64,000 bases of DNA from CAVRAW01 sp963716135 (GTDB taxonomy: Bacteria > Planctomycetota > Planctomycetia > Pirellulales > JADZDJ01), in the NCBI GenBank assembly GCA_963716135.1, contig OY970289.1, positions 2,542,001 through 2,606,000 of the forward strand, written 5' to 3'. Positions 26,721 to 34,930 of the stretch are shown here, one piece after another. The number at the start of each line of letters is the position of its first letter. The first letter of the stretch is position 1. The translations under genes and the position numbers were made by a program. The notes under the pieces were generated by a model. That model saw only the letters and a list, made by a program, of their open reading frames with translations, ran no database searches and was not told the origin of the DNA.

Positions 26721-28343
26721 ATGCTCCGGCCGTCGACGTTCTGCCTTGCCGCAACTGCCTTGATGTGTCTGCTGCCCGCCGCACGCGCCGCCGAGCCCGC
26801 CGTGCAAACCAAGCGGGCCATCGCGGCGGCCAAGCAAGTCGACACGCTGCTGAGCGAAGAACTCAACACCGCGCAATCGGGTGCACCGGCCAACGACGAA
26901 GTTTTCCTGCGCCGCGTGTTTCTCGACCTGGTGGGTCACAATCCCACGCCCGAGGAAATTACCGCGTTCGCGCTCGATCCGTCCAGCGACAAACGAGTGG
27001 AGGTGGTGAATCGCCTGTTGGACGATCCGCGCTTCGGCGAAAACTGGGCCCGATACTGGCGCGACGTGATGATGTACCGCCGCACCGACGATCGCGGCCA
27101 GATCGCCGGTCCGGCGTTGGTCGAATATCTCAGCGATCAATTCAACCAGAACAAGCCGTGGGACGAAATCGCCCGCTCGTTCATCACCGCCACGGGCGAC
27201 GTGCGCGAAAACGGCGCCACCGGCTTGATCATGGCCCAGTTCGGCAACACGGCCGACATCACTTCTGAAGTGGCCCGCATCTTCCTGGGCATCCAAATCC
27301 AATGCGCCAATTGCCACGATCACAAAACCGATCGCTGGAAGCGCACCCAGTTTCACCAACTGGCGGCGTTTTTTCCGCGCATCGCCGTTCGGCCGGTGAA
27401 CACCGACGATAAGCGCAGCTTCCAAGTCGTGGGGCTCGATCGCAAGCGGCCTCAGGCGCTGAAACAAGCCAATCGCCCTGTCGGCGATCTGGAACACTAC
27501 ATGCCCGACCTCAAGCATCCCGAGTCGCCAGGCACGAAGATGGAGCCGGTGTACTTTCTCACCGGCCAGCGGCTGCCCGACGGCGAAACGGACGCGCAGC
27601 GACGCCAAACGCTGGCGAAATGGATCACGGCTCCCAGTGACGAGTGGTTTGCCAAGGCATTTATCAATCGCATTTGGGCGGAACTGGTCGGCACGGGATT
27701 TTACGATCCCGTCGACGACCTCGGACCCGATCACACCTGCACTGCGCCCAAAACATTGGACTACCTGACGCACGAATTCATCGGCACGAAATACGACATA
27801 AAGCAGTTGTATCGCATTATTGCCGCCACGGACGCCTACCAGCGCGAAAGCCGCTCGCACCGTCAATCCAGCGACTCGTCGTTTGCCTTCAACTGTCCGC
27901 AGCGGCTGCGCGGCGACGAATTGTTCGACGCGTTGATCGCCGCGCTGGGCATTCCCGACGGTGCGTTCGGTTCAGGTCGTCAAGCGATTTTGCGCTCGCC
28001 GCGCGGCCAGTTCGACCAGGTGTTCGGCTACGATCCCAGCCTGCCGCGCGACGAAATTTCCGGCACCATTCCTCAGGCACTCCTGTTGATGAACGGCCCG
28101 CAAATCAACCGCGCGATCAACGGCAACCGCCCGAACTCCGAGCTCGGCAAGCTCCTGTCGTCCACGGCCGACAACGAATCGATCACGGTCGAGCTGTATC
28201 TGCGTTGTCTGGGGCGCGAGCCGAGCAAGGACGAACTGCTGACATGCCTCAACCAGGTGATGCAATCCAAAAACCGCACGGAAGCGTTTGAAGATATCCA
28301 ATGGGCATTGATCAACTCGACCGAGTTTCTGCATAGGAAATAA
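26721..28343 (+). CDS. DUF1549/DUF1553 secreted protein
   Basis: The product of about 540 residues is a planctomycete hallmark. A signal peptide (MLRPSTFCLAATALMCLLPAARA) precedes DUF1549 (DTLLSEELNTAQSGAPANDEVFLRRVFLDLVGHNPTPEE to QIQCANCHDHKTDRW, including a CxxCH haem-type motif). DUF1553 follows (DEWFAKAFINRIWAELVGTGFYDPVDDLGPDH to EFLHRK). These proteins are almost always paired with a DUF1501 protein, as here, and are suspected of roles in polysaccharide (sulfatase-related) breakdown. There is no N-terminal planctomycete cytochrome C domain, making this a short version. The ATG at 26721 begins the signal peptide. Confidence 0.9.
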   Translation: MLRPSTFCLAATALMCLLPAARAAEPAVQTKRAIAAAKQVDTLLSEELNTAQSGAPANDEVFLRRVFLDLVGHNPTPEEITAFALDPSSDKRVEVVNRLLDDPRFGENWARYWRDVMMYRRTDDRGQIAGPALVEYLSDQFNQNKPWDEIARSFITATGDVRENGATGLIMAQFGNTADITSEVARIFLGIQIQCANCHDHKTDRWKRTQFHQLAAFFPRIAVRPVNTDDKRSFQVVGLDRKRPQALKQANRPVGDLEHYMPDLKHPESPGTKMEPVYFLTGQRLPDGETDAQRRQTLAKWITAPSDEWFAKAFINRIWAELVGTGFYDPVDDLGPDHTCTAPKTLDYLTHEFIGTKYDIKQLYRIIAATDAYQRESRSHRQSSDSSFAFNCPQRLRGDELFDALIAALGIPDGAFGSGRQAILRSPRGQFDQVFGYDPSLPRDEISGTIPQALLLMNGPQINRAINGNRPNSELGKLLSSTADNESITVELYLRCLGREPSKDELLTCLNQVMQSKNRTEAFEDIQWALINSTEFLHRK

Positions 28344-28345
28344 TC

Positions 28346-28378
28346 GTTTAGCCCCGGCCCCAAGGCCGGGAGGTAAAC
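28346..28378 (+). promoter_or_regulatory. Hairpin covering the DUF1501 ribosome-binding site
   Basis: GTTTAGCCCCGGCC at 28346-28359 pairs with GGCCGGGAGGTAAAC at 28364-28378, with one bulge and a loop of four. The purine run GGGAGG, at normal Shine-Dalgarno distance from the DUF1501 ATG (28380), lies in the 3' arm. In the transcript the site would be masked unless ribosomes from the upstream gene, whose stop is three bases away, open it. The AGCCCCGG core resembles hairpins at 41055 and 45772. Confidence 0.55.
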
Positions 28379-28379
28379 C

Positions 28380-29684
28380 ATGTCGCTCCAACTTCACCAC
28401 TGCCTGGGTCTGAACGTCACCCGCGACGGCGTCGCCAGCCGCCGCGATTTTCTGAAAACCATCTCGACCGCGGCGCTGGCCGGCGGCGTGCTCAACTGGA
28501 CCGATCTGCTAACCGCGCAGGCCGCGCAGTTGCGCGGGCGCGGCATGGCCTGCATTCTGCTTTGGATGCAAGGCGGTCCCAGCCAGTTTGAAACGTTCAG
28601 TCCCAAGCCCGGCACCGCCAACGGCGGCGAAACCAAGGCCATCAATACCGCCGTGCCCGGCATCCAGATCGCCGAGAACTTTCCCGAAATTGCCAGGCAA
28701 GCACGCGACGTGGCTTTCTTGCGCACCGTGACCAGCCGCGAAGGGGCCCATCCTCGCGCTCAACTGCTGATGCACACAGGCTACCTGCCGATGGCTGCGG
28801 TGAAGTACCCGACGCTCGGCTCGCTGGTGTGCCACGAGATCGCCGGCGCCGGCAGCGAACTTCCGTCGTTTGTCCGCATCGGAGGCGCTCGTGGCGGCGG
28901 CAGTTCCGGATTCCTCGGCGTCGATTACGATCCTTTCGACATCAGCAACCCCACTGCCCCGCCGACGAACACCACTCCCGCCACCGACGCGGTTCGATTC
29001 CAGCGCCGGCTGGCGCTGCTCGGTCGCTTGGAAACCAGCGCGGCCGACAGCCCTTCGCAACTATCGCAAGAGGCCGTCGAGCATAAAAAGCTCTACGATC
29101 GCGCCGTGAAGATGATTCTCAGCCCCGAAATGCAGGCGTTTGACCTTTCCAAGGAAAGCGATCAAGTGCGCGACGCCTACGGCCGCCATAATTTCGGCGC
29201 CGGCTGCCTGTTGGCTCGCCGCCTGGTGGAATCGGGCGTCACATTCGTCGAAGTGGTGCAAGACGGCTGGGACACGCACGACGACAACTTTGCCCGCGTG
29301 AAAAAACTGGGCGAAGAAGTCGATAAGCCGTTCGCCACGCTAGTCGCCGACCTCAAAGATCGCGGCATGCTCGACAAAACGCTCGTGATTTGGATGGGCG
29401 AATTCGGCCGCACCCCGACCATCAACGCCCGCAGCGGCCGCGATCATTATCCCAAGGCGTTCAATGTGGCCTTGGCCGGCGGCGGAATTCGCGGCGGCCA
29501 GGTCGTCGGCGACACGGATTCAAACGGCGTGGAAATCAAAGACCGCCCCGTGGCCGTCACCGATCTGTTCCAAACCTTCTGCAAAAGCCTGGGAATCAAG
29601 GCCGAGAAGGAAAACATGAGTTCCATCGGTCGGCCGATCAAAGTCGTCGACGGCGGCAAACCGGTGCAAGAACTGTTCGGCTAG
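28380..29684 (+). CDS. DUF1501 protein with Tat signal
   Basis: The 434-residue protein starts with a twin-arginine signal (SRRDFLKTISTAALAGGVL at about 19-37). The body has the alkaline-phosphatase-like core of DUF1501: ACILLWMQGGPSQFETFSPKPG, LRTVTSREGAHPRAQLLMHTGY, GVTFVEVVQDGWDTHDDNF and LVIWMGEFGRTPTINARSGRDHYPK. These contain Asp/His/Ser-Thr residues in metal-site-like positions, so a sulfatase- or phosphatase-type hydrolase exported folded is inferred. It follows the DUF1549 gene by 36 bases and is surely co-transcribed with it. The stop overlaps the stop of the convergent phosphoesterase gene. Confidence 0.92.
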   Translation: MSLQLHHCLGLNVTRDGVASRRDFLKTISTAALAGGVLNWTDLLTAQAAQLRGRGMACILLWMQGGPSQFETFSPKPGTANGGETKAINTAVPGIQIAENFPEIARQARDVAFLRTVTSREGAHPRAQLLMHTGYLPMAAVKYPTLGSLVCHEIAGAGSELPSFVRIGGARGGGSSGFLGVDYDPFDISNPTAPPTNTTPATDAVRFQRRLALLGRLETSAADSPSQLSQEAVEHKKLYDRAVKMILSPEMQAFDLSKESDQVRDAYGRHNFGAGCLLARRLVESGVTFVEVVQDGWDTHDDNFARVKKLGEEVDKPFATLVADLKDRGMLDKTLVIWMGEFGRTPTINARSGRDHYPKAFNVALAGGGIRGGQVVGDTDSNGVEIKDRPVAVTDLFQTFCKSLGIKAEKENMSSIGRPIKVVDGGKPVQELFG

Positions 29685-30883
29685 CTAGCGCGGCGCGGAC
29701 GAAACCGCACCAGCAAGCCAAATCCGACCAGCGCCAGAACGATCGAGCCGGGCTCGGGCACCACCGAAGGAATCGTGCCGGCCAGAAACATATCGGCTTC
29801 GTCAACAACGTTTGCGGCAGCGCCAAGATATCCCGACGGCGAAGTGCCTGCCACTTGAAAAATCTCCTGCAACGTTCGCAATGTTGACGAGTGCGTGTAG
29901 TTGATCGTGCTTTGGTACGCATTCCCCTTGGCCAGTGGCGAGATGAGAATGTAGGGGATCGTGAAGCTTGACGTGTCGCCCCCTTCCGTCTCATCGAACC
30001 AGATCAGAATCGCGCCGTTGTCTTGATAGGCCTGCGAAGCCATGATTTGCGGAATGATGAGCGACAAAAAATGGTCCCCCTGCGCGATCTTCGTCGAGTC
30101 GCTGGAGCCGCTCAGTGCCGTATGCATGTCGTTGAACTGGTTCGGCGTGATCCAGTTGAACCGGCTGACCGTGTCGTTGCTCAAGTCGGTCTGCAACTGT
30201 TGCAACGGTGCGTATTTCAAACGCTGGGTGTTCGAAGTGGTGGAGTTGTTGCCGCCGTTGGTGTCGCTGAAGTACACCATCGGATTGTGCTTGGCGGCAT
30301 AGTCGTATTTCAGGCTGCCGTTGTACGGATTGGGCGTGGCGCCGCCGGGCATCGTGCCGCTGAAACTGCTTAGCGGAACCGTCCAAGAACTCTGTGGCAG
30401 AACCGCCCCAGTACTGAGGTTTAAATCGATATCTTCTTGATACGACTTCCAACTAATGCCGGCCGACTGCAACAGCCCCGTGAGGTGCTGGTTGTTCGTC
30501 TTATTCGCATTATTGCCGGAACCATACGGATCATTATCGTTGGTGATGGTGTAATTCGTGCCGGCTTCCGTCCAAATGTAATTGGGCTCGGAAGGGTGAA
30601 TGCCCGAACCAAGGCTCGTGTAATTCGAAGCCCAAGAAGTTTGCGCCGCATTGGGATTGTTCGCCGTAATCAGGCTGTTGATGTACGGCGCGTTGGCATT
30701 CCCGAAAATCGCCTGGGTAGAGGTGTAGCTTCCGGGTTGCGTGAAGTTGTGATTCTCCATCGCAATCACAAACACGTCGCCGACGCTGTCGGCAAAGGTG
30801 GAAGCTGGGCAGCAGATCGCTGCCACAGCGCAGGCGGCTAGAATCGCCGCGCGGGCAAGCCAACGTCGATGAGTGTAGCTCAT
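29681..30883 (-). CDS. Phosphoesterase-family protein with PEP-CTERM sorting signal
   Basis: This 400-residue secreted protein has an N-terminal signal (RAAILAACAVAAICCPASTFA). Its body belongs to the phospholipase C/acid phosphatase (phosphoesterase) family: DVFVIAMENHNFTQPGS with the metal-site ENHNF, IHPSEPNYIW, GDHFLSLIIPQIMASQAYQDNGAILIWFDETEGG and FTIPYILISPLAKG. The C-terminus VPEPGSIVLALVGFGLLVRFRPRR is a textbook PEP-CTERM tail (VPEP, helix, Arg cluster), which directs processing by an exosortase, perhaps to the cell surface. No exosortase is in the window. The mature protein is rich in Asn, Ser and Thr. Confidence 0.88.
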   Translation of the reverse strand: MSYTHRRWLARAAILAACAVAAICCPASTFADSVGDVFVIAMENHNFTQPGSYTSTQAIFGNANAPYINSLITANNPNAAQTSWASNYTSLGSGIHPSEPNYIWTEAGTNYTITNDNDPYGSGNNANKTNNQHLTGLLQSAGISWKSYQEDIDLNLSTGAVLPQSSWTVPLSSFSGTMPGGATPNPYNGSLKYDYAAKHNPMVYFSDTNGGNNSTTSNTQRLKYAPLQQLQTDLSNDTVSRFNWITPNQFNDMHTALSGSSDSTKIAQGDHFLSLIIPQIMASQAYQDNGAILIWFDETEGGDTSSFTIPYILISPLAKGNAYQSTINYTHSSTLRTLQEIFQVAGTSPSGYLGAAANVVDEADMFLAGTIPSVVPEPGSIVLALVGFGLLVRFRPRRAS

Positions 30884-31035
30884 TAGCGGTCCAGTTTTGA
30901 CTGCCCGATAGCTGCAGTAACCCCTTCGTTCCGCAACGCCAGAAGTGGCCTAAATATAAACTCCAGCTACGGCAAACACAACGATTTGGCGCCAGCAAAT
31001 CAGATAAAATTGCATTAAGGTCCAGGTAAATCGAG

Positions 31036-32297
31036 TTACCGGCGAAACACTCGTTTCGCGTCCTGCACGCGCGATTCCTAGCATGTCGATCTCCAGCGGC
31101 GTGTTGTAGAAGTAGAAGCTGGCCCGCGCTGGCGATCAGCCCCAATCGCTGGTGCAGTGGCATCGCGCAGTGATGGCCGGCGCGAACGGCTACTCCGTGA
31201 CGATCCAGGAGTTGGGCCACATCGTGCGCATGAATGCCGTCCACGACGAAACTGACGATGCCCGACTTGTACTCCGGCGCCGGCCCCAGAATTCGCACGC
31301 CGCCCACGTCCGACAGCACGCCGTGAGCGCGCTGGGTCAGCAACTTTTCGTGCCGCTCGATCGCCTCCCATCCGATGCGCCGCAGATATTCCACTGCCGC
31401 TCCCAGGCCGATGGCCGACACAATCGGCGGCGTGCCGGCCTCGAACTTCGCGGGCAATTCGGCCGATTCAAATCCTTCGGTGCGCACTCGCCGGATCATG
31501 CTGCCGCCGCCCAGAAACGGCGGCATCGCCTCCAGCAATTCTCGCCGGCCCCACAAGATTCCCACCCCCGTGGGCCCGAGCATCTTGTGCCCGCTGAACG
31601 CCGCAAAATCGGCCCCCAGCGAGCGCACGTCGATCTGCAAATGCGGCGCATGCTGGGCGGCATCGGCCAGCACCACAGCGCCAACCTCGTGCGCCCGTCG
31701 CGCAATCTCTTCGATTGGATTGATCGTGCCCAACACGTTGGAAACCGCCGCCACAGCGACTAGCTTGGTGCGTTTCGTCAGCAGCCGATCGAACTCCTTG
31801 AAATCCAGCAGCCCGTCGTCGGTAATCGGCGCCCAGCGAATCACCGCTCCGGTGCGCTCGGCCAACTGCTGCCAGGGCACGATGTTCGAATGGTGCTCCA
31901 TCTGCGTGAGCAGGATTTCATCTCCGGCCTTGACGTTCGCCTGGCCCCAACTGTGCGCCACCAGATTGATGCTCTCGGTCGTGCCGTGCGTGAAGATGAC
32001 TTCCTCGCGCGCTTCGGCATTGATGAAGTCGCGAATTTTCTCTCGCGCTTCTTCGAACAGATCGGTCGTCTGATCGCTCAGCCAATGGATGCCGCGATGC
32101 ACGTTGGCATATCGGCTGGCGTACACATCCACCACCGCATCGATCACTTGCCGCGGCCGCTGCGTCGTGGCGGCATTATCCAGGTAGACCAACGACTTGC
32201 CGTCGGGCCGCACCGAACTGAGAATCGGAAAATCGGCGCGCACGCGCTCTACGTCGAAGGTGTCGAAATTGTCGGAAGTCTCGGTAATCATTGACAT
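31036..32297 (-). CDS. sufS: Cysteine desulfurase SufS (two frameshifts)
   Basis: This PLP enzyme takes sulfur from cysteine for Fe-S cluster assembly. Conserved features are VYLDNAATTQRP, FTHGTTESINLVA, QMEHHSNIVPWQ, the PLP-lysine segment FAAFSGHKMLGPTGVG and the catalytic Cys in RAGHHCAMPLHQRLG. The end is broken twice: near 31127 the frame shifts into the normal RASFYFYNTPLEID, and near 31080 into ESRVQDAKRVFRR and a TAA at 31036. A two-base loss in a GCGCG run explains the first. The corrected length is about 420 residues, normal for SufS. The start overlaps the end of sufU by ten bases. Confidence 0.88.
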
Positions 32298-32704
32298 GAA
32301 CGTTCTTTCAGGCCGGATTCCACTTTCGACGTCGGCGAAAACATGGCGCTCTGCAAAACCCGCCAGACCAGTAAGCAGCACTTCTGACGATTCGGCGTCA
32401 ACCGCGCGCCGAACATTTGCAGCATGTCCTCTCCGGTAAACGACTGCACTTCGGCCAGCGATTTGCCTTCGACTTTTTGCATCAGCATCGAGGCCGCGGC
32501 CTGGCTGATGCAGCATCCTTCGCCGCCAAACCAAGCTTGCTGAATGCGGCCGTCCTGCACCTGAAGTTCCACGCGCACCACGTCGCCGCACAGCGGATTA
32601 TCATCCTGATGTGCGTGGGTGCATCCCGAGCATTGGCCTCGATGATACGGCTGCTCGTAATGGTCGAGAATTCGATCCTGATAAAGTTCGTCGTCGTTGG
32701 ACAT
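32288..32704 (-). CDS. sufU: SufU-type Fe-S / zinc sulfur-transfer protein
   Basis: The 138-residue protein has the NifU/IscU-like fold of SufU with the three expected cysteines: DNPLCGDVV, EGCCISQAAASML and QKCCLLVWRVL, plus the D-x-P segment. The cysteines of SufU bind Zn and receive the persulfide from SufS. The spacing between the second and third cysteine regions is longer than in IscU, as typical of SufU. It is the first gene of a sufU-sufS operon on the minus strand with a ten-base overlap. No sufBCD genes lie in the window. A repeat hairpin starts eight bases before the start codon. Confidence 0.88.
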   Translation of the reverse strand: MSNDDELYQDRILDHYEQPYHRGQCSGCTHAHQDDNPLCGDVVRVELQVQDGRIQQAWFGGEGCCISQAAASMLMQKVEGKSLAEVQSFTGEDMLQMFGARLTPNRQKCCLLVWRVLQSAMFSPTSKVESGLKERSCQ

Positions 32705-32712
32705 TAACTAAC

Positions 32713-32793
32713 CGCTGAGGCGATGAGACGCTGAGCCGATCAAATGCTTTCACTCCTGCAATTCTATCCTCTTGGCGTCTTGGCGTCTCTGCG
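32713..32793. repeat. Inverted octamer array (CGCTGAGA-like unit), diverged
   Basis: Left arm (32713-32736): three 8-nt units CGCTGAGG, CGATGAGA, CGCTGAGC. Right arm (32770-32793): TCTTGGCG twice and TCTCTGCG, whose complements CGCCAAGA and CGCAGAGA are related to the left units. It fills the space between the cytochrome stop (32807) and the sufU start (32704). The arms agree less well than at the other hairpin loci, suggesting an older copy. Confidence 0.65.
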
Positions 32794-32806
32794 GTCCAGT
32801 CTGCCC

Positions 32807-34227
32807 TTACAAGCACCGCATGAACGCCACCAGGTCGCTCTTCTCCTGCTTGGTCAGTTTGGTGCCCAAGATCAGATTGAAGAACTCGACGGTGTCGTCC
32901 AGCGTCATCAGCCGCCCGTCGTGCAAGTACGGCGGCGAACCCTTGATGCCGCGTAGCGGGAACGTCTTGATCGGCCCATCGGCCGTTTCCATCAAGCCAT
33001 TGGCCATGCTGCGGCTCAAAAAACCGCTCCGCGCGCAGGTTGTGCATCAGGTTGTCGGTGTAGTACGGCGGCACGTGGCAAACCGAGCACTTCCCTTTGC
33101 CGAAAAATACTCGTTCCCCGCGCATTTCAGCTTCGCTAGCCTTATCAGGATCCAGCCGCCCCATCACATCCAGCTTGGGCGCCGGCGGAAAATCGAACAG
33201 CTCCTGCACCTCGGCCATGAAGTGCACCTGGCTGCCGCGCTCCAGAATGTTCACCCCTTTCTTGGTGGCAATCACCGGATCGCCGTCGAAGTACGCCGCC
33301 CGCTGCTCGAATTCCGTGAAATCTTCCACGGTCTTCAGCGCCCGCTGCGAGCCGAACAATCGCTGAATGTTCACGCCCCGCAAGCTGGGAGTATCGATGC
33401 GGTGCCGGAATTCCTGTGGCCGAATATCTCCCACCAGGTGCGTCGCTGCGTTGGTATGGCCGTTCACGTGGCAATCGAAACAGGTGACGCCGCGGCTGGG
33501 TTTCACGGTGCGGCGATCTTTCGTGGAATTGAACTGCTGTTGATTGAACGGCGTGACCAATAGCCGCAGTCCTTCCAATTGCTTGGGATTCAATATGCCG
33601 TTGAACAATTCGTAGTAATTCTCGATCGTCACCAGCTTGCCCTGCGAAACGTCGCCCAAATCGGGCCGCGTCGTCAAAAAGATCGGCGGGGGAAACTCCG
33701 GCAGCATGTGCTCCGGCAAATCGTAATCCAGATCGAACCGTGTCAGATCGCGGTCTTCTTGCTTTTTGATCTCGTCGATATGGGCCTTCGGGAACACCAT
33801 GCCCCCTTCGGCATGATTCGGATGCGGCAACGGTAAAAATCCCTGCGGCCAAACGTTCTTCTTCTTGATCTCCTCCGGCGACATCAGCGCCAGCGAATCC
33901 CACGACACTCCGCTGGGCAGCTTCACACGCACCCCTTCCTGAATGGGCTTGCCGCGCGCCATGGTCACGGTCTTGATCGAATGATCGCTCAGGTCGTAGC
34001 GCTCCTTCAGCAAATCGTTATGCGCTTGTTCGATCTTCGGGCTTGTCGGCTTCCATCCGCTTCCGCATGGAATCGAACGTTTCGCCGACCACCACGGGCA
34101 TGTAGCTTGTGGGTGTTTTCTTGTCGTTGGGATCGGCCGCCGATCCGATGCGCTGCATCGATGCCACAATCCATCCGGCCGCGACAACAATTGCCAGGAA
34201 GCTGCCAATCGTAATTCTGGATCGCAT
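32807..34227 (-). CDS. Di-haem c-type cytochrome, cytochrome c peroxidase-like (two frameshifts)
   Basis: The start at 34227 gives a signal anchor, RITIGSFLAIVVAAGWIVAS. After a shift near 34035 the main frame continues (KIEQAHNDLLKERYDLSD) through two haem-c motifs: CFDCH (in RGVTCFDCHVNGH) and CSVCH (in GKGKCSVCHVPPYYTDN). A second shift near 33015 leads to the end ANGLMETADGPIKTFPLRGIKGSPPYLHDGRLMTLDDTVEFFNLILG, the typical last helix of MauG/CcpA-type di-haem proteins. The corrected length is about 473 residues. A periplasmic peroxidase or oxidase role is inferred. An A+T-rich palindrome about 100 bases upstream may be an operator. Confidence 0.8.
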
Positions 34228-34327
34228 GATGATTCTCCAATCGCCCGCTGGCGCTACTTATTGTTTCTATTCGATGCCTTCATCGTTTTTGCCGCAAGAG
34301 TGTAAACTCCGCTTCGCCGAACAATCT

Positions 34328-34348
34328 ATCAATAACGATTATTGATAA
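34328..34348. promoter_or_regulatory. A+T-rich palindrome, candidate operator
   Basis: The exact inverted repeat TATCAATAA-CGA-TTATTGATA stands out in this G+C-rich sequence. It lies 101 bases upstream of the cytochrome gene start and 22 bases from the stop of the SixA gene. The shape recalls Fur/PerR- or FNR-type sites but fits none exactly. Control of the cytochrome gene is inferred from position only. Confidence 0.5.
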
Positions 34349-34369
34349 CAAGCATCTCGCTGCCGTGCC

Positions 34370-34858
34370 TCACACTCCCAGCAGCTTCGCGGTGGCCAGC
34401 CATTGCAGTTGTCCGCCACGCGGCTGGACCGGCCCCTCGAACTCGATCGCCGCCACGCCCCCTTTGGCAAAGCGGAGCGAGCAATCGCCGTCGCCGACCA
34501 GCCGGGCCACCATGATTTCCACGTCCGGCGCGTGCCCCACCCAGGCCACGTCGCCGTTGGCTTGTTGCGCCGTCCATTTCACGATCTCCGACAAATCGGC
34601 GCCGCACGCCAGCGCGTCCAGCGGCACGATCTTAGGCTTGCCGGCCACAAGCTCGCGAATCAGTTCCGCCGTTTGCCGGCACCGCGCCAGCGGGCTGGTG
34701 GCGATGACCGCCGGCGCAAACCCCGCCTCAACCAATCGCTTCACCACCTGGACGAATCGCTTTCGCCCTTTATCCGTCAGCGGCCGTTCAATGTCGCCCG
34801 GCCAAATCGAATCATCGCGCTCCTCGGCCCAAGCATGTCGCACGATGTACAAAAGCAT
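34370..34858 (-). CDS. sixA: Phosphohistidine phosphatase SixA
   Basis: The 162-residue protein belongs to the SixA branch of the histidine phosphatases: LYIVRHAWAEERDD with the catalytic His at residue 8, ATSPLARCRQTAELI (about 53-67) with the conserved Ser-Pro-x-x-R, and AWVGHAPDVEIM (about 104-115) with the second catalytic His. It would remove phosphate from phosphohistidine proteins, for example Hpt domains or PTS proteins. The start codon directly follows a pyrimidine-rich heptamer array, without a Shine-Dalgarno. Its relation to the upstream RNase HII-like gene is unknown. Confidence 0.88.
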   Translation of the reverse strand: MLLYIVRHAWAEERDDSIWPGDIERPLTDKGRKRFVQVVKRLVEAGFAPAVIATSPLARCRQTAELIRELVAGKPKIVPLDALACGADLSEIVKWTAQQANGDVAWVGHAPDVEIMVARLVGDGDCSLRFAKGGVAAIEFEGPVQPRGGQLQWLATAKLLGV

Positions 34859-34862
34859 AAAA

Positions 34863-34930
34863 GGGGCAAAGGATGAGGGACGAGGGCTTGGTATTGGCTT
34901 TCTGACTTCTGGAGGCTGACTGCTGATTGC
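34863..34930. repeat. Composite heptamer arrays between RNase HII-like and sixA genes
   Basis: Read on the minus strand, units such as TCCCTCA, CCCCTTT and GCCCTCG lead directly to the sixA ATG (plus-strand 34863-34890). A second array with a different unit (TCTGACT, GCTGACT, GCTGATT; 34901-34928) runs to the stop of the RNase HII-like gene at 34931. The two arrays are not inverted copies of each other, unlike the hairpin loci. Confidence 0.6.

Noticed and set aside
30534..31035. Extension of the sufS frame through the phosphoesterase region to a 685-codon protein
   Set aside because: The natural SufS end is found in the other frames (RASFYFYN, then KRVFRR and stop); the extension is antisense-like sequence.
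34328..34348. Definite Fur or PerR box
   Set aside because: The palindrome does not match the 7-1-7 or 6-6-1-6 patterns closely enough; kept only as an unassigned operator candidate.
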